From Thalassotalea loyana (lineage in GTDB: Bacteria > Pseudomonadota > Gammaproteobacteria > Enterobacterales > Alteromonadaceae): a stretch of 64,000 bases of DNA. Made by a program: the position numbers and the translations under genes. The notes under the pieces are model-generated. The model saw only the letters and a list, made by a program, of their open reading frames with translations, was not told where the DNA came from and ran no database searches. Below are positions 9,292 to 21,432 of the stretch, in pieces. The stretch spans positions 1 to 64,000 of the forward strand of contig NZ_BSSV01000005.1 of assembly GCF_030161435.1 (NCBI RefSeq). The letters are read 5' to 3'. The first letter of the stretch is position 1. Each line of letters opens with the position of its first letter.

Positions 9292-10401
9292 CTACCCCCT
9301 AGTTAACTTCAAGTAGCCTCCTGGTACAGCTGCTACCAGACCTCTAAGCTCAAGAACTGTTAGTCGACTTAACACTTCCTCTATGGGAAGTTGCGTTCGA
9401 GAAACAACCACATCAATTGGTGTTATTTCATCTCCCACACTAGCTAACAATGAGTCTTTTAACAAGCCTTGATCGTTGGTTTTTTCACATTCATTTTTAC
9501 CAGCTTGATTTTCCAACAATAGCGGTGCTGAAAAATCGATAGCCAACTCATAAAGTATATCGGCCACCTCAGTAACAAGTTTAGCACCTTGTTTAATTAA
9601 CGCATGACAGCCTGATGACATTTCATTATGAATACTTCCTGGCACAGCAAATACATCCCTATTCTGCTCTAACGCCATTCTTGCCGTAATCAATGAACCG
9701 CTTTTCACCTTAGCCTCAATGACAAGGACACCAAGTGACAAGCCACTAATAATACGATTTCGTTTAGGGAAATGGCCTTGTTTTGCCACAGTTTTTGGTA
9801 AAAACTCACTAACAATTAGACCGTCGTTAGCCAATATTTTGTTCATTAATATTCCATGACGACGTGGATAAACGATATCAATTCCTGTCGCAATCACAGC
9901 AATCGTACTACTGGTGATATCAAGAGTTCCTTGGTGGGCAGCAGCATCGATACCTAGCGCCAACCCACTGGTGACGACAAGACCTTGGCTTGCAACATCT
10001 TTTGCAAAAGAAAAAGCCGTCTCCCTGCCAGTAACAGTGCAGCTTCTGCTTCCTACTATCGCGATCTGTTTGCGTAGCAACAATTGTCTGTTGCCTTTTA
10101 CAAACAAAATAAATGGCGGATCAAAAATCTCCTTGAGCTGGAGAGGATAATCAGGGTCGTCAAATGCCACGATAGTGGCGCCTGCCTTCTCTGTGTCCTG
10201 GACTATATTGTTGATTCGCTGCCAGTCAGGCTGAAGGATACTCGAACGTTGAGCTTCGGTAAGCTTTAAGCTCGAAAGATCAGGGGGGTTACTAAATAAT
10301 CTCGATATACCAAAAAGCTCAACAAGTTGAAGCTTTTTGGTATGGCTAAGTCTAGGTACTAATTTAAGCGCTAGCCAAAATTCAATATTTGTTCTAGCCA
10401 T
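9292..10401 (-). CDS. dprA: DNA-processing protein DprA (Smf)
   Basis: DprA binds incoming single-stranded DNA and loads RecA during natural transformation. The 369-residue protein has the Rossmann-like core with [32 protein letters not shown] and [20 protein letters not shown], and a C-terminal winged-helix segment ending in VPGGYLKL. A strong AGGAGGAGAG Shine-Dalgarno precedes the ATG. It is the central gene of a leftward LysM-dprA-smg-yrdD series. Confidence 0.96.
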   Translation of the reverse strand: MARTNIEFWLALKLVPRLSHTKKLQLVELFGISRLFSNPPDLSSLKLTEAQRSSILQPDWQRINNIVQDTEKAGATIVAFDDPDYPLQLKEIFDPPFILFVKGNRQLLLRKQIAIVGSRSCTVTGRETAFSFAKDVASQGLVVTSGLALGIDAAAHQGTLDITSSTIAVIATGIDIVYPRRHGILMNKILANDGLIVSEFLPKTVAKQGHFPKRNRIISGLSLGVLVIEAKVKSGSLITARMALEQNRDVFAVPGSIHNEMSSGCHALIKQGAKLVTEVADILYELAIDFSAPLLLENQAGKNECEKTNDQGLLKDSLLASVGDEITPIDVVVSRTQLPIEEVLSRLTVLELRGLVAAVPGGYLKLTRG

Positions 10402-10439
10402 CTCTCCTCCTTAAGAGATAGCCTTTAGTACAGCTTAAT

Positions 10440-11528
10440 CTAAGGGGCTGTCACCATATCTTTTAATCGAACAGGTTTGGTGGAATTTAAAATTAATGCC
10501 ATCGCTGTTTTATCATAAGTTTTAAAAATCATCATCTTACCAACATTCTCCATCGGCATTTGGTAATCAGACTTCGATCGATTTGCCATGCGATGCCATC
10601 GAGATGCATCTTTGGTATATATCGGTCCCTGCTTTGTTTCAACGACGTCAGGGCTTACACGACCAATACTAAACACATCTCCGGCCTTAACACCTTGGCT
10701 TTCACCAAGGTTTATCATCACGACTTCTAGTTTCCCGAACTCTCGTCCACCAGATGCCGAGTAGATAATAGATCCCGCTAAGCCATCATTTGCACCTTGC
10801 ATTGTATAATATGCAGGTAATTGTTGACCTTCGTTTACAGGCAATACAACATCGCCAGACCTTACTTCTCTTTTAACACCGTCCAAATACAAGGTTGCCG
10901 GAATATTGTTATCAATATCGCCTTCACGTAACGTTTTACCTGTACCAACTAGCACGGAGTGATAGCCCAATACTTCTTGAGATTCAGGATCAACTATTTC
11001 ATCACCTTTTTGGTAAATCGCATACGCTTGGCCGAGTGTTAAGTTTCCTTTGACGTATAAATAAAAACCGTCAACGCTCGACTTATACCCTTCATCACTA
11101 CCTAATATATACGGCATGTTATCTAAGCTAGCTTTGTCAAACACGCTAGCGTACTGAATATAAGGCTCAATAATGTTAAGTGGTAATGTCTCAACCGGAT
11201 TTAGGTCTTTTAACTGGGTACGTACCTTTGGTGACCATTTTAGCTCAGGTTTACCTTTGACGAGCATTGGCTGACCTTGTGCATCAAAAACAAGGCGCAA
11301 TTCATCACCAGGGTAGATTAAATGAGGATTATTTATTTCAGGATTTAGTCGCCAAAGTTTAGGCCACAACCAAGGTTTATTCAGAAATAAGCCTGAAATA
11401 TCCCAAAGCGTATCTCCTTTTTTAACGACATATGTTTTTGGTGCATTCTCTTTTAAAGTGAGCTCATCTGCCAATGCGAGCATCGGTAAAAGGAAGCTAA
11501 TTGTTGTTAATATTATTTTTTTTAACAT
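10440..11528 (-). CDS. exported LysM-domain protein
   Basis: The predicted protein is 362 residues. A signal peptide ends at LALA near residue 20. One LysM domain follows at about residues 32-85 (YVVKKGDTLWDISGLFL to IYPGDELRL), expected to bind peptidoglycan. The remaining 270 residues have no motif I recognise. The ATG at 11528 starts the signal peptide and follows AGGCAGGG; an earlier in-frame start at 11549 would only add seven residues. Such a LysM gene divergent from def and upstream of dprA is usual in this group of bacteria. Its function is not known. Confidence 0.85.
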   Translation of the reverse strand: MLKKIILTTISFLLPMLALADELTLKENAPKTYVVKKGDTLWDISGLFLNKPWLWPKLWRLNPEINNPHLIYPGDELRLVFDAQGQPMLVKGKPELKWSPKVRTQLKDLNPVETLPLNIIEPYIQYASVFDKASLDNMPYILGSDEGYKSSVDGFYLYVKGNLTLGQAYAIYQKGDEIVDPESQEVLGYHSVLVGTGKTLREGDIDNNIPATLYLDGVKREVRSGDVVLPVNEGQQLPAYYTMQGANDGLAGSIIYSASGGREFGKLEVVMINLGESQGVKAGDVFSIGRVSPDVVETKQGPIYTKDASRWHRMANRSKSDYQMPMENVGKMMIFKTYDKTAMALILNSTKPVRLKDMVTAP

Positions 11529-11633
11529 GCTACCCTGCCTGTTATTCAATAACCACTATGATTAATTGCATTTAATGGCTAAAATTGAAACATAACATTC
11601 TATCTTGAATATCGCTAATTATTTTGAACAATT

Positions 11634-12149
11634 ATGGCTATTTTAAACGTACTTAGATTCCCTGACGAAAGATTAAGAACTAAAGCAGAAGAAGTTGCTG
11701 AGGTTAACGACGAAATTATAAAGATCGTCGACGACATGCTTGAAACCATGTACGACGAAAAAGGTGTTGGCTTAGCGGCTACCCAAGTTAACATTCACAA
11801 ACGCATTGTTGTTATGGATGTTTCTGATGAAGGCGATGAACCGATCGTTTTAATCAATCCTGAAATTATCGCGAAAAGTGACGAAACATTTATTAATGAA
11901 GAAGGCTGTTTATCGGTTCCTGGCTGTTACGCTAAAGTAACGCGCCACGAGCAAATAACAGTAAAGGCACTCGATCGTGAAGGTAACGAATTTACATTAG
12001 ACGGCAACGAGTTAATGAGTATCTGTATTCAACACGAGTTGGACCATCTTGCCGGTGTGTTATTTGTAGATTACTTATCTCCATTAAAGCGAAAACGCAT
12101 CCAAACAAAACTTGAAAAAGAAGCTCGCCTTGCGAAAGCGCAAGCGTAA
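11634..12149 (+). CDS. def: peptide deformylase Def
   Basis: Def removes the N-formyl group from new proteins. The 171-residue type I protein has all three motifs: GVGLAATQ near residue 44, EGCLSVPG near residue 88 with the metal Cys, and QHELDHLAG near residue 131 with two metal His and the catalytic Glu. It begins the def-fmt-rsmB-trkA series and is divergent from the LysM gene. Confidence 0.98.
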   Translation: MAILNVLRFPDERLRTKAEEVAEVNDEIIKIVDDMLETMYDEKGVGLAATQVNIHKRIVVMDVSDEGDEPIVLINPEIIAKSDETFINEEGCLSVPGCYAKVTRHEQITVKALDREGNEFTLDGNELMSICIQHELDHLAGVLFVDYLSPLKRKRIQTKLEKEARLAKAQA

Positions 12150-12172
12150 CTGAGTGATAGTAGGAATTTCTT

Positions 12173-13150
12173 TTGTCTAAACCGTTAAATATTATTTTTG
12201 CAGGTACTCCTGACTTCGCGGCTCAGCACCTGCAAGCACTCATCGATTCTCACCACAACGTAGTTGCCGTTTATTGTCCACCTGATAAACCGTCAGGGAG
12301 AGGAAAAAAGCTCACACCCTGCGCAACTAAACAACTTGCACTAGATAACAATTTAGTTGTTGAACAACCAGTAAACTTTAAAGAAGAAGTTGATCAGCAA
12401 CAATTAGCAAGTTATCAAGCGGACGTCATGGTGGTCGTTGCGTATGGTTTGCTATTACCAGAAGTTATTTTGAATACACCTCGCTTGGGATGTATTAATG
12501 TTCATGGCTCGATACTACCCAAATGGCGTGGCGCGGCACCTATCCAGCGTTCATTAGAAGCCGGGGATGCGCAAACTGGCGTCACAATAATGCAAATGGA
12601 TAAAGGGTTAGATACTGGTGACATGATTCTTAAAGCGTTTTGTGACATTACCGCTGAAGATACCAGTGCATCACTCTATGAAAAGCTTGCTGAACTTGGA
12701 CCAAAAGCATTAATTGATACGCTAAGTTTAATGGCAGATGAACAACATAAAGCAGAAAAGCAAGATGATAGTCTAGCCAATTACGCTGCAAAGTTAGATA
12801 AAGCAGAAGCTGAGCTTGATTGGACGATGGACGCAAACACGCTCGATCGTAAAGTTAGAGCTTACATTCCTTGGCCTGTTGCTCAGTTCACCTTCACTGA
12901 TGAAAAAGAACAACCACAACGCATTCGTATTTGGAAGGCTTCACCCAAAGTGATCGAGCATAATAAAACACCTGGAACAATATTGTCCGCCGACAAACAA
13001 GGCATTCTGGTTGCGACAGGCAATGGTGCCCTATCGCTCGAGTCGTTACAAATACCGGGTAAAAAACCGCTTGCTGTTCGTGATATTTTAAATGCGCGTG
13101 GACACTGGTTTGCTGAAGGTACACCAATTACAGGTTTAATTAATGAGTAA
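12173..13150 (+). CDS. fmt: methionyl-tRNA formyltransferase Fmt (TTG start)
   Basis: Fmt formylates initiator Met-tRNA. The 325-residue protein begins [18 protein letters not shown] and has the formate-donor site [17 protein letters not shown] near residue 110. The start codon is TTG at 12173, supported by AGGA 7 nt upstream and by the lack of any ATG before the conserved N-terminus. It follows def by 23 bp and overlaps rsmB by 8 bp. Confidence 0.96.
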   Translation: MSKPLNIIFAGTPDFAAQHLQALIDSHHNVVAVYCPPDKPSGRGKKLTPCATKQLALDNNLVVEQPVNFKEEVDQQQLASYQADVMVVVAYGLLLPEVILNTPRLGCINVHGSILPKWRGAAPIQRSLEAGDAQTGVTIMQMDKGLDTGDMILKAFCDITAEDTSASLYEKLAELGPKALIDTLSLMADEQHKAEKQDDSLANYAAKLDKAEAELDWTMDANTLDRKVRAYIPWPVAQFTFTDEKEQPQRIRIWKASPKVIEHNKTPGTILSADKQGILVATGNGALSLESLQIPGKKPLAVRDILNARGHWFAEGTPITGLINE

Positions 13151-14426
13151 AAATGTTCGCGCACTCGCGGCAAAGTGCATTTTTAACGTTGTGGATAAAG
13201 GTAGAAGTTTGTCTGAAGAGTTGCCCGCTGCGCAAGCACTAGCGGCTGAGAAAGACTCTGCTCTACTTCAAGAAATTTGCTACGGTGTTATTCGCTACTT
13301 ACCAGAGCTTGAATTTGATGTTCGCCACTTGGTTGACAAACCATTAAAAGGTAAACAAAGGGTCGCTCATTTTCTCTTACTTGTTGGTATTTATCAGTTG
13401 AAATACATGCGTATTCCTGATCATGCTGCACTTAATGAAACCGTTTCAGCAGCAAAACCGCTAAAGCAATTTCATTTGAAAGGCATGATCAATGGTGTAT
13501 TACGTAACTTTTTAAGGCAAAGTGAACCTAGCCAGACTGAATTACCAGAGCCTATACAATATAACCACCCAGGCTGGTTTATTAACAAAATCAAAGCAGC
13601 GTATCCTGAAAAGTGGCAGTCAATTCTATCCGCCAATCAGGAAAAACCTCCTATGTGGTTGCGAGTAAATACACAACATCATAGTGTAGAGAACTATAGT
13701 AAATTACTATCAGATGCAGGCATTGATCACAGTATCAAACAAATGCTTTCATCAACGATTTTATTATCTAGCCCAGTCGACGTGAGTAAACTCCCGGGAT
13801 TTGAACAAGGGCATGTATCTGTTCAAGACGGTGCTGCCCAGCAAGCTGGATGGTTACTCGAAAGCCAGGCCAACGATAAAGTGCTTGACTGTTGTGCGGC
13901 GCCTGGAGGCAAAACCTGTCATGTGCTTGAGTTAGCACCAAGCGTCGAAATGACAGCAATAGATATCGAAGATAAACGACTTGCGCGAGTTCAAGAAAAT
14001 TTAACTCGTCTAGGTTTAGACGCCACCTTAATTAGTGCTGATGCAACAACTAATTCATGGTGGGATGGTGAGTTGTTTGACCGGATTTTACTTGACGCTC
14101 CTTGTTCAGCAACCGGTGTAATCAGACGACATCCCGATATCAAATGGTTAAGAAAATCGGACGATATCGATTCGCTAGCTAAAATTCAACAAGAAATATT
14201 GCAAAATATTTGGCAGATGCTAAAACCAGGTGGTACTTTGCTGTATGCTACCTGTAGCGTGTTACCTGATGAAAACAAAGCACAAATAGAAACGTTTTTA
14301 GCAAACACGCCAGAAGCTAAGCTTGTTCCTATAACGGATAACAGCAATGATATCGGTTGGCAGATACTGCCAGATGAAGAAGGTATGGATGGCTTTTATT
14401 ACGCCAAACTAATAAAGAATAACTAA
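13143..14426 (+). CDS. rsmB: 16S rRNA m5C967 methyltransferase RsmB
   Basis: RsmB methylates C967 of 16S rRNA with SAM. The 427-residue protein has the N-terminal NusB-like domain (about residues 1-140) and the C-terminal Rossmann methyltransferase. [15 protein letters not shown] near residue 248 is the SAM loop, [10 protein letters not shown] near residue 315 carries the first active Cys, and [13 protein letters not shown] carries the catalytic TCS Cys. It overlaps fmt by 8 bp, as in many gammaproteobacteria. Confidence 0.97.
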   Translation: MSKNVRALAAKCIFNVVDKGRSLSEELPAAQALAAEKDSALLQEICYGVIRYLPELEFDVRHLVDKPLKGKQRVAHFLLLVGIYQLKYMRIPDHAALNETVSAAKPLKQFHLKGMINGVLRNFLRQSEPSQTELPEPIQYNHPGWFINKIKAAYPEKWQSILSANQEKPPMWLRVNTQHHSVENYSKLLSDAGIDHSIKQMLSSTILLSSPVDVSKLPGFEQGHVSVQDGAAQQAGWLLESQANDKVLDCCAAPGGKTCHVLELAPSVEMTAIDIEDKRLARVQENLTRLGLDATLISADATTNSWWDGELFDRILLDAPCSATGVIRRHPDIKWLRKSDDIDSLAKIQQEILQNIWQMLKPGGTLLYATCSVLPDENKAQIETFLANTPEAKLVPITDNSNDIGWQILPDEEGMDGFYYAKLIKNN

Positions 14427-14450
14427 CTCGGTGCAGTAGCGGAACACTGA

Positions 14451-15827
14451 ATGAAAATAATAATTATAGGTGCAGGACAAGTTGGCGGTACACTAGCTGA
14501 GAAGCTGGTTGGTGAGCAAAATGACATTACGCTTATCGATATTGACCAAGACAAGCTGCGTGAGCTTCAAGATAAACTCGATTTACAAGTTATTGCTGGC
14601 GCAGGTAGCCATCCGGAAGTTTTGAAACAAGCCGGCGCTGAAGACGCTGATATGCTTATTGCAGTAACCAGTGACGATGCAACTAATATGATTGCCTGCC
14701 AAATTAGTTATTCGCTATTTGGTACAACGAAAAAAATCGCACGTATCCGGTCAGAGCAAATCCTCAAATACCGTGAAGACTTGTTTCATAACCAACATAT
14801 TCCAATTGATCACATCATTGCGCCAGAGCAATTGGTTACTCGAGATATAGCTCGTCTAATAGATTATCCTGGCGCTTTACAGGTTCTAGAGTTTGCGGGC
14901 GGAAAAGTCAGTTTAGTAGCCGTTAAGGCATACTATGGCGGCTTACTTGTTGGTCATGCCCTTTCAACCCTGAGAGAGCACATTCCAAATGTGGATACCC
15001 GTGTTGCAGCAATCTACCGTCGAGGTAAACCTATTCGTCCACTTGGCACTACCGTGATTGAAGCTGATGATGAGGTATTCTTTATTGCTGCGACAAAACA
15101 CATCCGTGCCGTTATGAATGAGCTTCAAAAGCTGGAACCTGCTTATAAACGCATTATGATTGCAGGCGGCGGTAACATTGGCGCAGGACTCGCCAGCATT
15201 CTTGAAAAAAATCATCAAGTTAAGCTAATTGAACGCAACGTTGAACGCGCAGATCAACTTGCACAGGAGCTCAAGAACACCGTTGTCTTCTCAGGCGACT
15301 CGTCTGATCAAGAATTGCTGGTTGAAGAGCACATTGATCAATTCGATGTCTTTATCGCCGTGACTAATGACGATGAAGCCAACATTATGTCGTCTCTCTT
15401 AGCTAAGCATTTAGGCGTAAGAAAAACCATGGTGCTCATTCAACGAGATGCTTACGTTGATCTAGTTCACGGTAGTAATATCGATATCGCCATATCACCT
15501 CAACATGCGACGATTTCCGCTTTATTAACACGTATCCGTAAAGGCTCGATTGATAATGTTTACTCGCTACGTGGTGGTGCGGCTGAAGCAATCGAAATTG
15601 TAGCGAAAGGCGATGAGAGCGCATCAAAAGTTGTTGGCAGAACAATCAAATCATTGAAACTTCCACCAGGTGCTTCTATTGGTGCAATCGTTCGTGGTGA
15701 CGAAGTACTTATTGCACATTCTAATACGGTTATTCAAGAGGAAGATCATGTCATCATCTTCTTAGTGAATAAAAAGTACATCACTGAAGTTGAAAAGTTA
15801 TTCCAAGTCGGTGCGATATACTTCTAA
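14451..15827 (+). CDS. trkA: Trk potassium uptake regulatory subunit TrkA
   Basis: TrkA is the NAD-binding peripheral subunit that gates the TrkH potassium channel. The 458 residues hold two tandem RCK units: N-domain loops [15 protein letters not shown] at residue 4 and [15 protein letters not shown] near residue 235, each followed by a C-domain. It ends the def operon. Its partner trkH lies immediately downstream on the opposite strand, so the two parts of the Trk system are convergent across one shared terminator. Confidence 0.98.
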   Translation: MKIIIIGAGQVGGTLAEKLVGEQNDITLIDIDQDKLRELQDKLDLQVIAGAGSHPEVLKQAGAEDADMLIAVTSDDATNMIACQISYSLFGTTKKIARIRSEQILKYREDLFHNQHIPIDHIIAPEQLVTRDIARLIDYPGALQVLEFAGGKVSLVAVKAYYGGLLVGHALSTLREHIPNVDTRVAAIYRRGKPIRPLGTTVIEADDEVFFIAATKHIRAVMNELQKLEPAYKRIMIAGGGNIGAGLASILEKNHQVKLIERNVERADQLAQELKNTVVFSGDSSDQELLVEEHIDQFDVFIAVTNDDEANIMSSLLAKHLGVRKTMVLIQRDAYVDLVHGSNIDIAISPQHATISALLTRIRKGSIDNVYSLRGGAAEAIEIVAKGDESASKVVGRTIKSLKLPPGASIGAIVRGDEVLIAHSNTVIQEEDHVIIFLVNKKYITEVEKLFQVGAIYF

Positions 15828-15837
15828 CTGTTCACAT

Positions 15838-15868
15838 AAAAAAGCCCAGCAATATGCTGGGCTTTTTT
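15838..15868. terminator. Bidirectional terminator between trkA and trkH
   Basis: AAAGCCCAGC (15841-15850) pairs with GCTGGGCTTT (15856-15865) round a 5-nt loop, with A tract before and T tract after, so it can end both convergent genes. Confidence 0.93.
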
Positions 15869-15881
15869 CTCAGTAAAATAA

Positions 15882-17354
15882 TTATGAACGCCAAAACGCT
15901 GGCGTAAATAGCACTAACAATGTGAAAATCTCTAACCGACCAAATAGCATTGCAACGATCAACACCCACTTACTGAAGTCATTAATACTGGCAAAGTTTG
16001 ATGCGACTTCTCCCAGACCAGGACCTAGGTTGTTTAAACAAGCTGCGACAGCCGTAAATGCAGTGATATCATCTATTCCACTCGCAATTAACAACAACAT
16101 ACAAATAACAAATACTGCTGCATATGCAGAGAAAAATCCCCATACGGCTTCAATAACTCTAGGTGGTAGCGCTTTTTTACCCAGCTTGATTGAAAAAATG
16201 GCTTTAGGATGAACAAGCTTATTTAACTCACGAACACCTTGTAAATATAAGAGAAATACACGAATCACCTTCATACCACCACCAGTACTGCCGGCACAGC
16301 CACCAATAAAACTCGAGAAGATTAATAATATAGGTAACAAGGTTGGCCAATCAGCAAATGATGTCGTAGCAAAACCAGCAGTCGTACTAATTGAAACAGA
16401 CTGAAATAATGCTTGATCAAGTGCCCTATCCGCATCGCTATATGTGCCTTCGGTCATAAGCACGATGAAACAAACGAGCGTTAGCACTATTTGAATTGAA
16501 ATAAATACCTTAAATTCAGGATCAAAAATATAACTTTTAAATGAACGATTTTGAACAGCCGCATAATGTAGTGCAAAGTTTACCCCTGCAATAATCAAAA
16601 ACACGACACAAACCAAATTAATCGCTGGGCTATTAAAGTACCCCATACTTGCATCATGCGTTGAGAAACCACCAATAGCAATGGTTGAGAACGCATGACA
16701 TATCGCATCAAATGCTGACATTCCCGCGAGCCAGTACGCGACACCACAAAGAATGGTTAAGGATAAATAGATGTACCACAGATGTTTTGCCGTATCGGCA
16801 ATACGGGGGGTCATTTTGGAATCCTTTACAGGACCTGGCGTCTCAGCTCGATAAAGCTGCATTCCACCAATGCCAAGCATAGGCAAGACAGCTACCGCCA
16901 ATACGATGATCCCCATACCACCGAGCCACTGTAATTGTTGGCGATAAAACAGAACCGCATGAGACATACTGTCTAAGCCAGTTAGTACTGTGGCGCCAGT
17001 TGTCGTCAAACCAGAAAAGGATTCAAAAAACGCATCAGTAACAGATAAATTAGGCGCGTCTAGCAGTAATAATGGAATTGCGGAGAAACTCGCCAGTACC
17101 GTCCAGAATAAAACAACGATCAGGAAGCCTTCCCGTGCTCTTAAATCGCCCTTTTGGTTCCTATTTGGGTACCACGTCAATACACCCGCAGCTAAGCAAA
17201 ACAAAAAAGATAAAAGAAACGGAACACCGCCCCCATCTCGATAGATTGCAGAGACTAAAGCGGGTGGTAACATGGTTCCACTCAATAAAGTGACCAGTAA
17301 TCCTAAAATTCGGATGATGTTTCTATATTGCACGGCTTTTTTGGTATCCACCAA
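15882..17354 (-). CDS. trkH: Trk potassium channel subunit TrkH
   Basis: TrkH is the membrane pore of the Trk K+ uptake system. The 490-residue protein has about ten to twelve hydrophobic segments and the four pore repeats, seen as glycine-rich filters in SGLTTTGATVL near residue 115, FSTIAIGGFSTH, STTAGFATTSF and the C-terminal ACLNNLGPGLG. The first in-frame start is TTG (17354), followed directly by GTG (17351); neither has a good Shine-Dalgarno sequence. It starts 6 bp after the yigZ stop, so coupling is likely. The pepQ-yigZ-trkH order is the same as in E. coli. Confidence 0.96.
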   Translation of the reverse strand: MVDTKKAVQYRNIIRILGLLVTLLSGTMLPPALVSAIYRDGGGVPFLLSFLFCLAAGVLTWYPNRNQKGDLRAREGFLIVVLFWTVLASFSAIPLLLLDAPNLSVTDAFFESFSGLTTTGATVLTGLDSMSHAVLFYRQQLQWLGGMGIIVLAVAVLPMLGIGGMQLYRAETPGPVKDSKMTPRIADTAKHLWYIYLSLTILCGVAYWLAGMSAFDAICHAFSTIAIGGFSTHDASMGYFNSPAINLVCVVFLIIAGVNFALHYAAVQNRSFKSYIFDPEFKVFISIQIVLTLVCFIVLMTEGTYSDADRALDQALFQSVSISTTAGFATTSFADWPTLLPILLIFSSFIGGCAGSTGGGMKVIRVFLLYLQGVRELNKLVHPKAIFSIKLGKKALPPRVIEAVWGFFSAYAAVFVICMLLLIASGIDDITAFTAVAACLNNLGPGLGEVASNFASINDFSKWVLIVAMLFGRLEIFTLLVLFTPAFWRS

Positions 17355-17360
17355 TTGTTA

Positions 17361-17978
17361 TTATTCGTCTGATGTTAGTACTAACTTACCAGATGACATT
17401 GTTTCTATCTGATTTGCAAATGCTTCAACTTGCGCAATAGGTAGCTCAAGAGTTAATTCAACAGATGCTTCAAAGCGTTGTTCAATTAACTTCCCCTGAT
17501 GTTGCTCAAGTAAGTAATAAACATCATTTATCTGTGTATATTGACACGACAATGAGCGTTGTACCATAGGTATTTTAGTATGACTTTGCAATTTTTCTAA
17601 TGCGTTTCTGACACTTAAGCTATATGCCCGAGATAAGCCTCCAGTCCCTAACTTAGTTCCACCAAAATACCGAACTACGATCGCTGCAACTTCTCCAATA
17701 TCCCCCCCCTGCAAGCTCGCTAACATTGGCCGCCCGGCAGTTCCTGATGGCTCACCATCATCAGAAAAACCATATTTTTGGCTATCATCTGGGGCACCAA
17801 ACAAAAATGCGTAACAATGATGAGAAGCATTAGGGTGTTCTTGCTGACAAGCATTCAACCTAATTTTGAAGTCTTCGGATGAAGTACATGGAAAAAGATA
17901 ACAAATGAAACGACTGCGATTAACGACAGTTTCTTCAACTACATCATTAATCGCAATACGGTATGCCTTAGGCGTCAT
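17361..17978 (-). CDS. yigZ: IMPACT/YigZ family protein
   Basis: The 205-residue protein is a member of the UPF0029/IMPACT family, with the N-terminal IMPACT domain carrying SHHCYAFLFG and the DDGEPSGTAGRPML signature near residue 68, and RYFGGTKLGTGGLSRAY near residue 102. A DUF1949-type domain makes up the C-terminus. Its role is uncertain; relatives bind RNA or ribosomes. A run of eight G on the coding strand (17702-17709) encodes the QGGD segment between the two main motifs and is a possible slippage site. Confidence 0.93.
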   Translation of the reverse strand: MTPKAYRIAINDVVEETVVNRSRFICYLFPCTSSEDFKIRLNACQQEHPNASHHCYAFLFGAPDDSQKYGFSDDGEPSGTAGRPMLASLQGGDIGEVAAIVVRYFGGTKLGTGGLSRAYSLSVRNALEKLQSHTKIPMVQRSLSCQYTQINDVYYLLEQHQGKLIEQRFEASVELTLELPIAQVEAFANQIETMSSGKLVLTSDE

Positions 17979-17995
17979 TGACTTGATCTAGCTTA

Positions 17996-19342
<1,347 letters not shown>

Positions 19343-19388
19343 TTAGCGCAATAGTACCAGTATGCGTATCGTTGAGCTAGTCAAAGCA

Positions 19389-21317
19389 CTAGATCTCCAT
19401 CGCAATTAACATGGCAAACAACGATTCTTTTTGGTTTGTTTTTTCCCGATAGATTTGTTGATAAGCCATTACACTTTTTACGTACTCTCTTGTTTCTTTA
19501 AATGGGATAGTTTCAATCCAAATATCAGCTGATAGCGTGGGTGTGTTTTTCAACCATTTATTAATTCTTGAACTACCAGCGTTGTATGCAGCAGTTGCTA
19601 AGATTTGATTCTGATTATGCTTATCAAGCAGCTGTTTTAAATATTTAGTACCTAAAGCAATATTCTGTTCAGGATTATTCAGTTTCCTAATAGAAACGGG
19701 ACGCTTAGCCACATGCCTCGCAGTAGCAGGCATAATTTGCATGACACCCCGTGCGCCAGCACCAGAATGTGCATCTGGCATGAAAGAGCTCTCACGTCGC
19801 GCAATTGCAAACGCCCAAGGAGGTGAAATATCGTGTTTATTTGCTTGTGCAGTTATTGTTTCCTCATAGGCCAAAGGAAAACGCAAATCGACATCATTCA
19901 AATATCCTTCGTAAGCAAGGGTAAATATTGCTCTGTCATACCATCCCTGCTCATTAGCTACTTTGGCAGCAACTAACCGATCTCGCGTTGTTAATGACTT
20001 TCGCCAATGATTCCATTCTTTGCGCGCCATGGTTGGTCTGCCCAAATGAAAAAACTCAAACGCTCTTTTAGCACTGTCGCTTTGCAATATTTGGTTTCTT
20101 TCTTGCTGCGTTATTTCTAGTGGCTGATGATTAAGTGCGATATTTTTTGATAATCGGCTTGCCGCCAAAAAACCGTAGTAGTGACGCTCTGTCGCAAGCT
20201 CTGCTAGTAATACTTCACCAGCATTTTCCTGACTTGTCTCAACTAAGCTTCTAGCAAACCAATATTTCCACTGAAGTGTCTCTTTTGTTTTTTCTGGAAA
20301 TTGCTTCAATTGTTGATGAATACTTTGCCAATTGTCATCACGCAGCATTTGTGAAATACGCCACTGAATAACTTGATCGTTTTGTAGAGTGTCATCTACG
20401 TTTACTAGCCATTCTTTTGCTGCTTCATGCCCTCTCGTTGCTAAAGCCAAAGCGAACTTCTGGTCAATCGATTGCCTTTGTTCTGTAGAAAATGGAAAAC
20501 GCGCTTGTGCCTCTTTATAAACCTTGATCGCTAAGTCTTGATTTCGCCAAATCAAACGTTTTAAACCATAAGACAGAATTTGTGCTTCTCTCGCGCTCTT
20601 TTTAGGAAACCTTGATAGTTTTGTAATATAAGCAGGGTTACGACGTACTTTATGCCATAGCTGACCCAGATACTGCTGATCTTGGTCAAGCAAGCTTGTG
20701 ATATATGGTATTAAGGTATGCTTGCCTCCATCTGCTGCTTTTTCCAAGCGTTGCCAAACAACGTCCTGTGTGCGATACCCTGCGTTTTTCCACTGCTTGA
20801 ATATGCTGTCACAAACTTTTGGTTGAGACTTACCAACAACCCATAACTCAGTCACTTGTGGCAGTATTACGTCAGGTGATTCACCAGCAGCGAGCTGTGC
20901 TGACCTCATATAACACATGAGCTTTGGATCGCTATTTGATTTAAACGCATCAATAAATAATGTGCGGTAATTCTTTTTTGCTAAATATTCCAACCACTTT
21001 TTTCTCAGTGGCCAATCTAACGGTGTTCCCTCATAGGTTGCTAGAAATTGAGAGATGTTATTTGCATTATTAACATGAATGGATTTTATCAACCGTTGCT
21101 GATCTAAATATGGTTGTAACGGATAATAATGAAGTTGCTGATACAACTCTTTATATTGAGCTGATTGTGAGCGACCTGTTAACTTTTCCGCTTTTTTGAA
21201 TAACTCTCTGTAATACTGATTATCTTGTGAAGCTGCATGAGCAGATAATCCTATTAAAGATGAAGTAACCAAAGCGATAGGAAGAAAACATTTTTTAAAA
21301 AAATCGGTTTTTGGCAT
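19389..21317 (-). CDS. slt: soluble lytic murein transglycosylase Slt
   Basis: Slt cleaves the MurNAc-GlcNAc bond of peptidoglycan to give 1,6-anhydro ends. The 642-residue protein has a signal peptide ending at SAHA near residue 29, a long alpha-superhelical U/L region and the C-terminal SLT domain. The catalytic Glu is in RRESSFMPDAHSGAGARGVMQIMP near residue 510, and AAYNAGSSRINKWL follows. Length and order match Slt70. It is a single gene, divergent from the SPOR-barrel gene. Confidence 0.96.
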   Translation of the reverse strand: MPKTDFFKKCFLPIALVTSSLIGLSAHAASQDNQYYRELFKKAEKLTGRSQSAQYKELYQQLHYYPLQPYLDQQRLIKSIHVNNANNISQFLATYEGTPLDWPLRKKWLEYLAKKNYRTLFIDAFKSNSDPKLMCYMRSAQLAAGESPDVILPQVTELWVVGKSQPKVCDSIFKQWKNAGYRTQDVVWQRLEKAADGGKHTLIPYITSLLDQDQQYLGQLWHKVRRNPAYITKLSRFPKKSAREAQILSYGLKRLIWRNQDLAIKVYKEAQARFPFSTEQRQSIDQKFALALATRGHEAAKEWLVNVDDTLQNDQVIQWRISQMLRDDNWQSIHQQLKQFPEKTKETLQWKYWFARSLVETSQENAGEVLLAELATERHYYGFLAASRLSKNIALNHQPLEITQQERNQILQSDSAKRAFEFFHLGRPTMARKEWNHWRKSLTTRDRLVAAKVANEQGWYDRAIFTLAYEGYLNDVDLRFPLAYEETITAQANKHDISPPWAFAIARRESSFMPDAHSGAGARGVMQIMPATARHVAKRPVSIRKLNNPEQNIALGTKYLKQLLDKHNQNQILATAAYNAGSSRINKWLKNTPTLSADIWIETIPFKETREYVKSVMAYQQIYREKTNQKESLFAMLIAMEI

Positions 21318-21432
21318 GGAACTCTCGGCAAAAATGTAAGCCTTTGCAATCTAGTATTGCGCTTTATCGTCATCTACCTTACTGGTAATATGAAAAAAAA
21401 CAATAAAAACTACGCTATCTGACACGGTAAAA

